From the NCBI RefSeq assembly GCF_013032505.1, contig NZ_WQCG01000002.1:744001-808000 (forward strand): a stretch of DNA of 64,000 bases, read 5' to 3'. The stretch's first letter is position 1. Every line of letters starts with the position of its first letter. This DNA comes from Ruegeria atlantica (GTDB taxonomy: Bacteria; Pseudomonadota; Alphaproteobacteria; Rhodobacterales; Rhodobacteraceae). Both the position numbers and the translations under genes were made by a program. The notes below the pieces were generated by a model that saw only the letters and a list, made by a program, of their open reading frames with translations, did no database searches and was not told the DNA's origin. Shown here one piece after another: positions 9,353 through 19,758 of this stretch.

Positions 9353-10377
9353 TCGGCTCCAAGCAGAACGTTCAACGCGGTGTTGCGGTCCAGAACGCCT
9401 GTTACAACGCCTTTGTCATTCGCGACCGGCAAAAGGATCCTGTCGTCGTTGACCAATACGCGCGCCAGTTCGTGAATGGTTGAGGCACCATTGATCGGGG
9501 CGCCTTCCAGCGCATGACCGTTTACGGGTTTTGCCAGCCCTTTCGCGTGAACTACGCGGGCTTTGTCGATGTCCTCGGTAAACTTGGCCACGTATTCGGT
9601 GGCGGGGTTCATTACGATCTGGTCCGGGGTGTCACATTGCTCGACCGCTCCGTTGCGCATGATGGCAATCCGGTCAGCTAGGCGCAGCGCCTCGTCAAAG
9701 TCATGCGTGATGAAGACGATGGTTTTGCCCAACATCTCTTGCAGACGCAGGAATTCATCCTGCATTTCACGGCGGATCAGCGGATCAAGCGCCGAGAATG
9801 GTTCATCAAGGAACCATATATCCGGTTCGATAGCTAAGGATCGGGCGATACCTACCCGTTGCTGTTGGCCGCCACTTAGTTCGCGCGGGAAGTATTCTTC
9901 GCGGCCTTCAAGGCCAACCAGTTTGATGACTTCCAGCGCACGTTCGCGCCGGTCGTGGCGATCCTGTCCGCGCATTTCCAGCGGGAAGGCCACGTTGTCC
10001 AAAACCGTGCGATGCGGCAGCAATCCGAAGGACTGGAACACCATACCCATCTTGTTGCGGCGCAGTTCAATCAGCTCGCGTTCGCTCAGGCTCATGATGT
10101 CCTGACCGTCCACCTCAATCGTTCCACCTGTGATGTCGTGCAGGCGTGAGAAGCACCGCACCAGTGTCGATTTACCCGATCCCGACAACCCCATGATGAC
10201 CAGCATCTCACCCCGGTCCACTTCGATCGAGACATCCTTGACCCCGGCGATGTACCCATCTGACCGGATCTCATCAAAGCTGCGACCCGCGGGCATGGAT
10301 TTCAGATAGCTCTCTGGCGAGGGCCCAAACAGTTTCCAGACATTTTTGGCTGAGATGACGGGCGCGGTGGCGGACAT
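9349..10377 (-). CDS. tmoW: TMAO-type ABC transporter ATP-binding protein
   Basis: A 342-residue ABC ATPase of the quaternary-amine type. Walker A GLSGSGKST is at residues 63-71, Q-loop at MVFQSFG, signature LSGGQ at 167-171 and Walker B IWFLDEP at 187-193. A C-terminal region (about 280-342) has CBS-like character ending in GVVTGVLDRNTALNVLLG. It energises uptake through the fused permease encoded next, whose ATG overlaps this TGA. The start at 10377 is 81 bp after the binding-protein gene, with a strong stem-loop between. Substrate is inferred from the tdm linkage; glycine betaine or choline is the main alternative. Confidence 0.88.
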   Translation of the reverse strand: MSATAPVISAKNVWKLFGPSPESYLKSMPAGRSFDEIRSDGYIAGVKDVSIEVDRGEMLVIMGLSGSGKSTLVRCFSRLHDITGGTIEVDGQDIMSLSERELIELRRNKMGMVFQSFGLLPHRTVLDNVAFPLEMRGQDRHDRRERALEVIKLVGLEGREEYFPRELSGGQQQRVGIARSLAIEPDIWFLDEPFSALDPLIRREMQDEFLRLQEMLGKTIVFITHDFDEALRLADRIAIMRNGAVEQCDTPDQIVMNPATEYVAKFTEDIDKARVVHAKGLAKPVNGHALEGAPINGASTIHELARVLVNDDRILLPVANDKGVVTGVLDRNTALNVLLGAE

Positions 10378-10399
10378 GGCTGCCTTTCTTTCTTGTTAA

Positions 10400-10436
10400 G
10401 CGCGGCCTTGCATCGATGTGATAGACAAGGCCGCGC
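10400..10436 (-). terminator. Stem-loop between tmoX and tmoW (attenuator or mRNA-stabilising hairpin)
   Basis: Arms GCGCGGCCTTG (10400-10410) and CAAGGCCGCGC (10426-10436) are perfectly complementary over 11 bp with a 15-base loop. There is no T-run after it in the direction of transcription, so full termination is unlikely. Partial termination or protection of the tmoX message from 3' exonucleases fits the usual need for excess binding protein. Confidence 0.7.
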
Positions 10437-10458
10437 CAGTTTCGGTTGTGTAACCGGA

Positions 10459-11442
<984 letters not shown>

Positions 11443-11562
11443 TTAGGGACTCTTCCGGCCCCGACTTCGACCATTCTGCCCAAGATCGCCCAAGGCGCAG
11501 AACAGAGATTTGAGGGGCCTTGGCCATAATTTCTTGAGGCTAATTTGACTTTTTGCTATCTT

Positions 11563-11580
11563 AACAGGCAGTTGCCTGTT
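11563..11580. promoter_or_regulatory. Inverted repeat in the tmoX/LysR divergent promoter
   Basis: AACAGGCA (11563-11570) and TGCCTGTT (11573-11580) are perfect complements separated by GT. The element lies 151 bp upstream of tmoX and 69 bp upstream of the divergent LysR start, where an operator or autoregulatory site would be expected. Whether the LysR protein binds it is untested. No clear -35/-10 pair was found in the 236-bp interval. Confidence 0.45.
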
Positions 11581-11648
11581 CGAGTGCCGACAGCTGAGTG
11601 CAACTTTTTTTGATCGTAACCTCGTCCAGCTCGGGAAATTGCCCCCAA

Positions 11649-12584
11649 ATGCCAAAAAAAGCGCAAGTCACCGGGAAAGTTCTGCCGCCGTTGGACTACT
11701 TGTTAGCGTTTGAGGCCGCGGCCAAGGCACAGAGTTTTGCGCAAGCAAGCAAGGTTCTGAACATCTCAGAAACCGCAATCAGCCGCAAAGTACGTTTGCT
11801 GGAACAGCACTATGACGTGCCGTTGTTTGTACGAGGGCATCGCTCTGTTTCCCTTACCCAGCAAGGGGCGATCTTGCTGGCAACCGTTGAAAAATCACTG
11901 GACATGATGCGGGACGTCAGCCGTGACATGCTGGCCAAACATCAGGCCAATACGGTTTCGATCTCTGCGACCAATTCTGTTGCGTCTCTTTGGCTGATGC
12001 CACAACTTCGCAAGTTCAACAAATCCAATGGCCGTATCCGTATCTCTCTGGTGTCTTCGGATAGTGACGCAGAATGCCTGTCGGATTCAATGAACCTGAC
12101 AATTCTGCGTGGGGATGGGGACTGGCCGGGATACGAGGCAAAGCTTTTGTTCGGAGAAACCGTTTTTCCGGTTTGCAGCCCCGAATACCTTAAAAACAAT
12201 CCAAATGCGGCGGATCTGTCCGCGTTGCCGGAACTAGACCTTATTGAAGTCACCAGCGCCCACGCAGAATGGATGACATGGCGCGCATGGTTCAGCGGCA
12301 ATGGTGTATCGACGTCATCCATGGAGCAGGCTGTGGCCTTCAACACCTATCCTTTGTCAATTCAAGCTGCGGTGGATGGTTTGGGAATTGCATTGGGCTG
12401 GGCTCATCTGGTTGACCCTTTGCTTGAAAGCGGCGCTTTGGTCAGACCAGTTCAAGGCGCATCAGTGCGAACTCAGTCAGGGTACTACTTGCTGAAAAGG
12501 CCTATTCACAATGCTTTTCCAGAGCAGCTAATTGTCGAGGATTGGTTGCTCGGTCTCAGCGCCGGGCGAAAAAGATACGCCTGA
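11649..12584 (+). CDS. LysR-family regulator (GcvA-like), divergent to the TMAO operon
   Basis: A 311-residue LysR protein. The N-terminal winged helix-turn-helix reads AAKAQSFAQASKVLNISETAISRKVRLLE, and VPLFVRGHRSVSLTQQG follows. The C-terminal effector domain is of the GcvA type. It begins at ATG 11649 (PKKAQVTGKVLPPLDYLLAFE), or possibly upstream at 11598; neither has a strong ribosome site. It is divergent from tmoX across 236 bp containing a perfect inverted repeat, so control of TMAO uptake and demethylation is the likely job. The co-inducer is unknown. Confidence 0.85.
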   Translation: MPKKAQVTGKVLPPLDYLLAFEAAAKAQSFAQASKVLNISETAISRKVRLLEQHYDVPLFVRGHRSVSLTQQGAILLATVEKSLDMMRDVSRDMLAKHQANTVSISATNSVASLWLMPQLRKFNKSNGRIRISLVSSDSDAECLSDSMNLTILRGDGDWPGYEAKLLFGETVFPVCSPEYLKNNPNAADLSALPELDLIEVTSAHAEWMTWRAWFSGNGVSTSSMEQAVAFNTYPLSIQAAVDGLGIALGWAHLVDPLLESGALVRPVQGASVRTQSGYYLLKRPIHNAFPEQLIVEDWLLGLSAGRKRYA

Positions 12585-12706
12585 TCCAGATCGCGCGCCG
12601 CTGCGTTCGGATGATGCAATCGTCACCGCACATTAGGCGAATTTCTAGAAAAGCCCAGCCAACTTTTTTCGCGTGCCGGATTGCGGGTGAGCCGCTCAGG
12701 CGTCAG

Positions 12707-13423
12707 TCATCTACCACGCCCCACCCGGTGGGCCTGCCACAATATCCCACCTAGCGCGATCGCAAACAACGCTGCCATCGCATACCAGGTCAAAGCATAC
12801 GCCAAATGCGTGTTCCGGAACCGCACAATCGTCAGCCCCCCGCGGGGCCAGGCTTCGGGCGCACCGGTGTGATCCGCATCGATGAAATAGGGCATCGTAA
12901 GGCCAAGCTGCAGCGCGTTGGACAGTGCCGCGGTGTCGCGCGATACCCAACGGTCCAGACCCGGATCATTGCGCTCCAGCAAGGTCCCATCCGGTTCGGT
13001 CGGGCGCAACAGGCCCGAGATCGTTTCAGGCGCGGCGCTCCACAGTGCCGGATTCTTCTGGCCAGGCGGCACGAAACCGCGATTGACCCAAACGATACCA
13101 GCCGATCCCTGCATCGGGCTCATCACCCAGTAACCGGGACCCAGTTCGGTCACCGCTTTGACCAGAACAGGCGCGTCGTCAGTATAGCTGCCCTGCAGCG
13201 CTACCCGCAGATAGGTATGTTGTTCCGGGTCAAACGTAACCGGCGGTGTGACGGGTACGCCATAGGCGCGGGTCTCGACCGCCGCAATCAGATCCTGTTT
13301 CCACGCCAAACGTCGCATCTGCCAGTTTCCCAGTAGGACAAACACTACGATCAACGCCGCACAAAGCACCAGTAACAGGACCGAAAGCCAGCGCGGCCGC
13401 CGGGCGATGCCCTGATCGGTCAT
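12707..13423 (-). CDS. SURF1-family cytochrome oxidase assembly protein
   Basis: A 238-residue SURF1/Shy1 protein with membrane helices at both ends (about residues 12-31 and 210-228) and a periplasmic domain between. Hallmarks are LGNWQMRRLAWK near residue 31, VWVNRGFVPP and a terminal helix preceded by HLAYALTWYAMA. SURF1 proteins help insert haem into haem-copper oxidase subunit I. It overlaps the cyoD stop as ATGA, so it belongs to the cyo operon and probably serves the bo3 oxidase rather than an aa3 oxidase. Confidence 0.93.
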   Translation of the reverse strand: MTDQGIARRPRWLSVLLLVLCAALIVVFVLLGNWQMRRLAWKQDLIAAVETRAYGVPVTPPVTFDPEQHTYLRVALQGSYTDDAPVLVKAVTELGPGYWVMSPMQGSAGIVWVNRGFVPPGQKNPALWSAAPETISGLLRPTEPDGTLLERNDPGLDRWVSRDTAALSNALQLGLTMPYFIDADHTGAPEAWPRGGLTIVRFRNTHLAYALTWYAMAALFAIALGGILWQAHRVGRGR

Positions 13424-13776
13424 GGCAGATTACGCACCCGCTCGATCTGTTCATGGGCAGGCATCATGTTTTCTTCAAGGTTGAACATGACCCAGATTGA
13501 CCCAGCCAGCACAATGACCAGCAGCAGAAGTGTCAGCCCCAGCGACATCACCTGCCACCCCGCCTCAACCTTCAGCGTCACATGCAGGAAATAGTGGATG
13601 TGAACCATCATCTGCGTCGCACCAAGGACAAAGATGATCGCCACCGCCCAGGCGGTATTGTCCACCACATCGCCCAATACGATCCAGAACGGGATCAACG
13701 TCAGCACAACAGACAAACCAAACCCTATAACGTAGGATTTGAAAGTGCCCCCAGCCCCTTTTGCGTGATCGCTCAT
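13420..13776 (-). CDS. cyoD: Cytochrome bo3 ubiquinol oxidase subunit IV
   Basis: A 118-residue, three-helix membrane protein beginning MSDHAKGAGGTFKSYVIGFG, with the conserved HIHYFLHV segment in helix 2. It is needed for assembly of the copper site in subunit I in characterised bo3 oxidases. Only the last 118 codons of a longer open frame match the family. ATG 13776 overlaps the cyoC stop (ATGA), and its own stop overlaps the SURF1 start in the same way. Confidence 0.93.
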   Translation of the reverse strand: MSDHAKGAGGTFKSYVIGFGLSVVLTLIPFWIVLGDVVDNTAWAVAIIFVLGATQMMVHIHYFLHVTLKVEAGWQVMSLGLTLLLLVIVLAGSIWVMFNLEENMMPAHEQIERVRNLP

Positions 13777-14411
13777 AGCAGCACTCCCGTTAGGTAAACC
13801 AAGGAAAAGACGCCGATCCAAATCAGGTCGAGGAAATGCCAGAAAAGGCTCAGACACATCACCCGTCGCCGGTTCTCGGGCGTCAGCCCATGCAATCCAA
13901 GCTGCGTCAAAAGAACAATCAACCAGATGCTTCCGCCCAGCACATGCAACCCGTGGGTCCCGACCAGAAAGAAGAACGACGAAAGGAAGGCACTGGCCAT
14001 CGGGGTCGCGCCGATGTGCCACAAGTGGGTGAACTCCAGCAGTTCCAGATACAGAAACCCGGCCCCGAATAGCACGGTGACGATCAGCCAAAACACGGTG
14101 CCGCGCAGATCGTCCATTTCCATCCGCAAGACCGCAAACCCGTAGGTGATCGAGGAAAACAGCAGCGCAAAGGTCGCAACCAGGATCATCTGGATATCGA
14201 ACAGATCGGCAGGCGCTGGCCCGGCGGCATAGTTGCGGCCCAGCACCCCATAGGTCGCGAAAAGGATGCCGAAGATCAGGCAATCGCTCATCAGGTAGAT
14301 CCAGAACCCCAGCATGGTTCCGGTTTCGTGATGCTCTTCGTGATCGTCCCCGTGATGGGGCTCTTCTATGACAAAGAACTCATTCGGCTGTTCGGTGTCT
14401 GTCTGCGCCAT
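13773..14411 (-). CDS. cyoC: Cytochrome bo3 ubiquinol oxidase subunit III
   Basis: A 212-residue haem-copper oxidase subunit III with five membrane helices after a hydrophilic N-terminus (residues 1-25, rich in His and Glu). Family blocks include GFWIYLMSDCLIFG and FFLVGTHGLHVLGGSIW. Start ATG 14411 shares one base with the cyoB stop (TAATG), and its stop overlaps cyoD. Part of the quinol oxidase complex in the inner membrane. Confidence 0.94.
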   Translation of the reverse strand: MAQTDTEQPNEFFVIEEPHHGDDHEEHHETGTMLGFWIYLMSDCLIFGILFATYGVLGRNYAAGPAPADLFDIQMILVATFALLFSSITYGFAVLRMEMDDLRGTVFWLIVTVLFGAGFLYLELLEFTHLWHIGATPMASAFLSSFFFLVGTHGLHVLGGSIWLIVLLTQLGLHGLTPENRRRVMCLSLFWHFLDLIWIGVFSLVYLTGVLL

Positions 14412-16444
14412 TATTCCGCTGCTCCTGCCAGCAACCGGGTCCGCTGTTCCTCGATCTCGCGCACTTCGTCGGCAGGAACATAATAGTCGCGATTATAGTT
14501 GTAGGTGTGCCCGATACCATAGATCAAAGTCGCAGCGAAACTGACGACAGCCAGCCACCAAATATGCCAAATCAGCGCGAACCCCATGACAGTCATCAAA
14601 CCCGCCATGACAACACCCGTCGCGGTATAGCGCGGCATGTGAATCGGTACGAAACCTTCGGTCGGGCGAACAAAACCTTCACGCTTCATCTGGGTAAAGG
14701 CGTCCAGCCCATGAACCCGTGGAGTAAAAGCAAAATTGTAGTAGGGCGGCGGAGATGACGTCGACCATTCCAGCGTCCGGCCATCCCATGGATCGCCTGT
14801 TAGATCACGCAGCGCATCACGGTTGCGGATCGAGACATAAATTTGGACAAGAAACGCCGCGATACCGGCGGCTACAAACAGCGCACCGATCAGAGCGACG
14901 ATAAAATACACCGAGTAGAAGGTGGTTTCAAACTGGCTCAGACGGCGGGTGACGCCCATCAGGCCAAGCACATAAAGTGGCATGAAGGCCAGATAGAACC
15001 CGATCAGCCAACACCAGAAACTTACCTTGCCCCAGAATGGCTCCAGCTTGAAACCGAATGCCTTGGGCCACCAGTAGATGATGCCAGCAAAGATGCCAAA
15101 GACCACGCCACCGATGATCACATTGTGGAAATGCGCAATCAGGAACAGAGAATTATGCAGCACGTAATCGGCAGGCGGCACCGCTAGCAGTACCCCGGTC
15201 ATACCGCCGATCACAAAGGTCAGCATAAAGCCCATGACCCACAGCATTGGTGTCTCGAACCGGATGCGACCCTTGTACATGGTGAACAGCCAGTTGAATA
15301 CCTTGGCCCCTGTCGGGATCGAGATGATCATGGTGGTGATGCCGAAAAAGGCGTTCACATTGGCCCCTGCGCCCATGGTGAAAAAGTGGTGCAGCCAGAC
15401 CAGATAGCTCAGGATCATGATCACACAGGTCGCATAGACCATCGAGGTATAGCCAAACAGCCGCTTGCCGGTGAAGGTCGGCACGATTTCCGAGAATATT
15501 CCAAAGATCGGCAGGATCAGAATGTAGACCTCTGGGTGACCCCAAATCCAGATGAGATTCACATACATCATCGGATTGCCGCCCAGTTCATTGGTGAAGA
15601 AATGGGTGCCCAAATAGCGGTCGGCAGTCAGCAGCGCCAATGTGGCAGTCAGCACCGGGAAGGTCACGACTATCAGGATATTGGTGCACAACGACGTCCA
15701 GACAAACACTGGCATCCGCATCCAGGTCATGCCCGGTGCCCGCATCTTCACGATCGTCACAACAAGGTTGATCCCCGACAACGTTGTGCCGATCCCGGCG
15801 ATATTGAGCGACCAGAGGTAGTAATCCATGCCAACGCTAGGGCTGTATTCCAGCCCCGAAAACGGCGCATAGGCCAACCAGCCCGCCGTCGAGAACTCGC
15901 CCACGAACAATGACAGCATGATCAGGATTGCGCCCGAGACGGTCAGCCAGAAACTCAGGTTATTCAGGAATGGAAATGCCACATCGCGGGCACCAATCTG
16001 CAGCGGCATTACGTAATTCATAAAGCCGGTGACAAAAGGCATCGCCACGAAAAAGATCATGATCACGCCATGAGCGGTAAAGATCTGGTCATAGTGGTGC
16101 GCGTTCAGATACCCTTCTCCGCCGCTTGCTGCGATGGCCTGATGGCCCCGCATCAGCAACGCATCGGCAAAGCCCCGAAGGAGCATGATCAGACCCAGAA
16201 CCATATACATGATCCCGATCTTCTTATGGTCGATGCTGGTGAACCATTCTTTCCAGAGATACCCCCAGAGGCGGTAGTAAGTCAGCGCGCCGACAACCGC
16301 CAAACCGCCGAGCATGACAACGATAAACGTGACCAGCACGATCGGTTCGTAGAAGGGAAACACGCCCCAAGACAGTTTGCCCCAGAATGGGTCCACACCC
16401 GAAACATGGGCGATACCGTCAGCGGCTTCGTGAGATAGCGACAT
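14411..16444 (-). CDS. cyoB: Cytochrome bo3 ubiquinol oxidase subunit I
   Basis: A 677-residue catalytic subunit that reduces O2 to water with electrons from ubiquinol while pumping protons. The copper-B and cross-linked Tyr motif [12 protein letters not shown] and the His pair in [10 protein letters not shown] are present, as are RGHQAI near the quinol/low-spin haem region and HFHNVIIGG in helix X. About 15 membrane segments are expected for the CyoB type. It follows cyoA by 33 bp. Length and quinol-oxidase-type partner CyoA separate it from aa3 cytochrome c oxidases. Confidence 0.96.
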   Translation of the reverse strand: MSLSHEAADGIAHVSGVDPFWGKLSWGVFPFYEPIVLVTFIVVMLGGLAVVGALTYYRLWGYLWKEWFTSIDHKKIGIMYMVLGLIMLLRGFADALLMRGHQAIAASGGEGYLNAHHYDQIFTAHGVIMIFFVAMPFVTGFMNYVMPLQIGARDVAFPFLNNLSFWLTVSGAILIMLSLFVGEFSTAGWLAYAPFSGLEYSPSVGMDYYLWSLNIAGIGTTLSGINLVVTIVKMRAPGMTWMRMPVFVWTSLCTNILIVVTFPVLTATLALLTADRYLGTHFFTNELGGNPMMYVNLIWIWGHPEVYILILPIFGIFSEIVPTFTGKRLFGYTSMVYATCVIMILSYLVWLHHFFTMGAGANVNAFFGITTMIISIPTGAKVFNWLFTMYKGRIRFETPMLWVMGFMLTFVIGGMTGVLLAVPPADYVLHNSLFLIAHFHNVIIGGVVFGIFAGIIYWWPKAFGFKLEPFWGKVSFWCWLIGFYLAFMPLYVLGLMGVTRRLSQFETTFYSVYFIVALIGALFVAAGIAAFLVQIYVSIRNRDALRDLTGDPWDGRTLEWSTSSPPPYYNFAFTPRVHGLDAFTQMKREGFVRPTEGFVPIHMPRYTATGVVMAGLMTVMGFALIWHIWWLAVVSFAATLIYGIGHTYNYNRDYYVPADEVREIEEQRTRLLAGAAE

Positions 16445-16477
16445 AGCGTTATCTTTCCAGTTCTTATTCGTTTCAAG

Positions 16478-17539
16478 TCAGTTTGCGGGCGCCGGAGGAA
16501 CCAGCGTCATCGCAGCAATAATTTCATCTTCGCGGATACGCATCTCTGGCCGGATCATCGCCATCAAAGCACCGGGGTCATCGGCTGAGCAGATGCCGCG
16601 GAACATCTCACGGTTCCAAAGACCCTCAAGGCCGCCACCGCCCAATGCATCAACCATCATCATGTCGTTGAGACAAAGCGAGTCGTCCTCGATACACAGG
16701 TTAACGATCTTGTCCCAAAGTCCGGTTTCAACCGAATTGTAGTACGTCACCGGGTGGGAAATGCTAGGTTGGTTCAGGCTGGCAAGTGTTTCGCGATCCA
16801 GTTCAGAACCCTGCGCGCGCACCTGTTCGACCCAAGCATCGAACCCCGCCTGATCGTGCCCGTGGAACTTGAACCGCATCTGCGAGAAGCCTTCGCCGCT
16901 GTAGTTGGCCGAGAACCCGTCATAGACACCCGGCTTGTTGATCACCGCATTCAACTCAGTCTGCATCCCGGACATGGCATAAATCTGCCCTGCCAGCGCC
17001 GGCACAAAAAAGGAGTTCATAACCGTGGTCGAGGTGATCTCGAACTTGATCGGGCGATCGACTACCGCGGCGACCTCGTTGACTGTTGCGATGCCTTCTT
17101 CGGGATAGATAAATAGCCACTTCCAATCCATCGCTGAAACCTGGATCACCATTGGCTCGACAGCGGGATCAATCTTTTCGACGTCAGATATCCGGCGTAA
17201 CGGCTGATATGGGTCAAGCCTGTGCGTAGCCACAAAGGTCAGCCCGGCCAGACAAATGATGATCGCCAGCGGAACCGACCAGATGATGATCTCTAGGCTG
17301 GTGGAATGATCCCAATCCGGCTCGTAGCTCGCCTCTTTGTTCGACTCGCGATACTTCCAACCGATGAACACAGTCAGTGCGATCACCGGAACGATCACAA
17401 TCAGCATCAGGACCGTGGAGTAAATAATCAGGTCGGCCTGCTGCGTCGCGACATCGCCGGACGGGTCCAGCACGACCATGTCGCATCCTGCAAGTGCAAC
17501 CAACGACAACACAATCGCCACGGGGAAAGCGCGCTTCAT
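16478..17539 (-). CDS. cyoA: Cytochrome bo3 ubiquinol oxidase subunit II (lipoprotein)
   Basis: A 353-residue subunit II with a lipoprotein signal (lipobox LAGC, Cys 19), two membrane helices (about 37-58 and 84-104) and a periplasmic cupredoxin domain. The Cys/His ligands of a CuA centre are not seen in the expected FYGQCSE-like loop, which here reads YGSGEGF-type sequence (SANYSGEGFSQM), as in quinol oxidases. First gene of cyoABCD-SURF1; GAGGG lies 6-10 bp before the ATG. A 197-bp gap separates it from a divergent MFS gene. Confidence 0.95.
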   Translation of the reverse strand: MKRAFPVAIVLSLVALAGCDMVVLDPSGDVATQQADLIIYSTVLMLIVIVPVIALTVFIGWKYRESNKEASYEPDWDHSTSLEIIIWSVPLAIIICLAGLTFVATHRLDPYQPLRRISDVEKIDPAVEPMVIQVSAMDWKWLFIYPEEGIATVNEVAAVVDRPIKFEITSTTVMNSFFVPALAGQIYAMSGMQTELNAVINKPGVYDGFSANYSGEGFSQMRFKFHGHDQAGFDAWVEQVRAQGSELDRETLASLNQPSISHPVTYYNSVETGLWDKIVNLCIEDDSLCLNDMMMVDALGGGGLEGLWNREMFRGICSADDPGALMAMIRPEMRIREDEIIAAMTLVPPAPAN

Positions 17540-17736
17540 ATTCGGGCCCTCTCGGATCGGTAATGGACTGAAAAATCTTCAAGCTGGCGAGACATTTCAA
17601 CTACCTCTGCTTGCAAGGCCCCTTGTGCTGTTTTCCGTCTCGTGCTGCAATGCGACAAATAATGACTTACAGAATTACCTTTTTTCGGCGTTTCGGCAAG
17701 GATGGGTTTTCTGAATACTCAGTGCAGGAGTATATC

Positions 17737-19017
17737 ATGACAAGCGTTGACAGCACATCGCGCTATGCCGCGACGGTTGATGAAATAATCACTACCGTCG
17801 TCATGGCGCGGGTGACGGATTTCTTTGGGTTCTTCGTCTATGCCATTGCATCGGCGCTGGTTTTTCCAAAGCTTTTTTTCCCAATGCTCGACCCGCTGTT
17901 CGGCACGCTGGCATCCTTTGCAATCTTTTCGCTGGCCTTTCTGGCGCGCCCGGTAGCCAGCCTTGCCGCACGCACCTTGCAGTATAAGATCGGCCGGACC
18001 GGAAAGGTGACACTGGCGCTTGGGTTGCTCGGAACCTCAACCGTGGCGATCGGATTGTTGCCCGGATATGAAAAAATCGGCTGGCTGGCGCCGGTCCTGT
18101 TAGCTGCGTTGCGCATCCTGCAGGGGCTTGGGCTGGGCGGTTCATGGGACGGCCTGACCCTGCAGCTTCAACATGCTGCACCCGCCAATCGCAAGGGTGT
18201 ATATGCTATGGTTCCACAATTGGGAGGTCCCGTCGGGTTTGTTGTCGCGGCATCAATCTTTTTTGTGCTGACCGGCTTTCTGACTGAAGACGAATTCATC
18301 AAATGGGGCTGGCGCTTTGCGTTCTTTGCGGTGATGGCAGTGAATGTGGTCTCACTCTATGCGCGGGTCCGGCTATTGAATTCCGATCTGGGCATTGACC
18401 CGAAAGTTACTGAATCGGCGCCGCTTGGAGATCTGGTTCGAAATGAGGGGCGCACAATCCTGCTGTGCGCGTTCTTGCCGTTAGCCAGCTATGCTCTGTT
18501 TCACATGATGACCGTTTTTCCGCTGGCCTTTGCTGCGATCTATGAAAGATACGAAATCCCTGAGGTGTTGACTGTCCAGCTTATCGGCGGCGCCCTTGCG
18601 ATCGTGACCGTATTTGTCTCGGGCTTGCTGGCGGATCGCTATAGCCGCCGCTTTGTCATCCGGCTCAGCTCGGTCCTGATTGTTATACTCAGCCTGACGA
18701 TCGGTCTGCTGGCCCACTACCCTTCAGCTTTTCTGATCTTCGGATTTATGGTTCTGGGTCTGGCATATGGACAGGCCAGCGCCATCGTACCGAAACGTTT
18801 CCCGGCACGCTATCGCTACTCGGGCTCTGCAATGGCAACTAACCTGTCGTGGATCATCGGTGCGGCCTTTGCGCCACTGGTTGCTATAGGGCTGACTGCG
18901 ATGCTCGGCCTTTGGGCAGCCGGCCTCTATTTGCTGTCTGGTGCGGTGATCAGCTTTGTGGCCCTGCACCTGCTGAACCGGCACCTTCCGAGCGAAAGCA
19001 CATCCGAGGCGATCTGA
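17737..19017 (+). CDS. MFS transporter, metabolite:H+ symporter-like
   Basis: A 426-residue, 12-helix major facilitator protein. The first loop reads VVMARVTDFFGFFVYAIASALVFP, similar to the MHS/ProP branch, and QGLGLGGSWDG marks helix 4. Start ATG 17737 has CAGGAG 6 bp upstream; the open frame extends further up but lacks family sequence. It is divergent from cyoA. MFS genes of this type often sit next to cyo operons in Rhodobacterales. Substrate unknown. Confidence 0.85.
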   Translation: MTSVDSTSRYAATVDEIITTVVMARVTDFFGFFVYAIASALVFPKLFFPMLDPLFGTLASFAIFSLAFLARPVASLAARTLQYKIGRTGKVTLALGLLGTSTVAIGLLPGYEKIGWLAPVLLAALRILQGLGLGGSWDGLTLQLQHAAPANRKGVYAMVPQLGGPVGFVVAASIFFVLTGFLTEDEFIKWGWRFAFFAVMAVNVVSLYARVRLLNSDLGIDPKVTESAPLGDLVRNEGRTILLCAFLPLASYALFHMMTVFPLAFAAIYERYEIPEVLTVQLIGGALAIVTVFVSGLLADRYSRRFVIRLSSVLIVILSLTIGLLAHYPSAFLIFGFMVLGLAYGQASAIVPKRFPARYRYSGSAMATNLSWIIGAAFAPLVAIGLTAMLGLWAAGLYLLSGAVISFVALHLLNRHLPSESTSEAI

Positions 19018-19021
19018 CATT

Positions 19022-19039
19022 GGGCGCTGCAAGGCGCCC
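19022..19039 (+). terminator. Weak hairpin after the MFS gene
   Basis: GGGCGC (19022-19027) and GCGCCC (19034-19039) pair perfectly around a 6-base loop just after the MFS stop. There is no T-run, so it is at best a weak terminator. From here to 19171 nothing else was recognised. Confidence 0.4.
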
Positions 19040-19171
19040 CCGGTCAGCGGTGTCCAATGCCTGCAGCGGAAGGTCGTCAACCATCCAGGACCAAGGAAAG
19101 CGAACCGGGTCGGACATGAGGAAGAGCATGGAACCTGCTTCGATTGTAGCTTTATCTAGCGCGGAGAAAGA

Positions 19172-19541
19172 CTAACGCATGACACCGACTTCGACGAGTT
19201 TGCTGAAGATGTCGGGTATCACATCGTCATCGGCAAAGATCACGTACACACGCTCACCCGAATTGCCGGTTCTAGAGATTCGGCGCACGTAGCCGAACTA
19301 TGTTTCAGTAGCCGTTACAAAATAGGCCAGTTTTCCAGGGTCTATATCTGAAGGAAAGTTGGGAATATCCAGCGCCGCGAGCCGTTTTACCGACAGGTCA
19401 TGCAAGTCATCCGTAAACGTCGTGACCCTTTGCGGATTCCTCCAAAATCGCCACTATGTCGCCCGAACTGTTCACGATCATCCACTCGCCATCTCCAATG
19501 TTTGATTTAATGGGATCATCAATGATGCCGACCTGAGGGAG
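19172..19541 (-). pseudogene. Decayed gene fragment with frameshift and in-frame stop
   Basis: On the minus strand, two frames read as natural protein and join near 19415-19430. The first runs VGIIDDPIKSNIGDGEW through IVAILEESAKGHDV and the second continues TTFTDDLHDLSVKRLAALD to SKLVEVGVMR before a TAG at 19174-19172. A further TAG interrupts the second part at 19300-19298. The upstream frame is closed by TAG at 19544-19542 with no start codon. Composition (acidic, hydrophobic alternation) looks coding, so this is probably a relic. The parent family was not recognised. From 19542 to 19758 nothing else was found beyond the likely promoter of the next gene. Confidence 0.5.
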
Positions 19542-19758
19542 CTACAGAACACATCATCCAAAACGCGGGCTGTTAACACCAACTGCGTAAATCCTATCGC
19601 TGGCATTTCTCTGCCAGCATGAATATTTTACTATCAGGAAAAATTGAACTACGATTTTCTGAAATGGAATGGGCCTGCGCCGCCCCTGCTTGCGGAACCG
19701 GTTAAGGTAAGTGTAGCAAGACACTGAAAGTATAAAATTGAAGAAAAAAGACAAAGAA

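Noticed and set aside
13777..14283. N-terminal extension of the cyoD open frame (to 14283)
   Set aside because: It overlaps cyoC out of frame; only the last 118 codons match subunit IV and have a coupled ATG.
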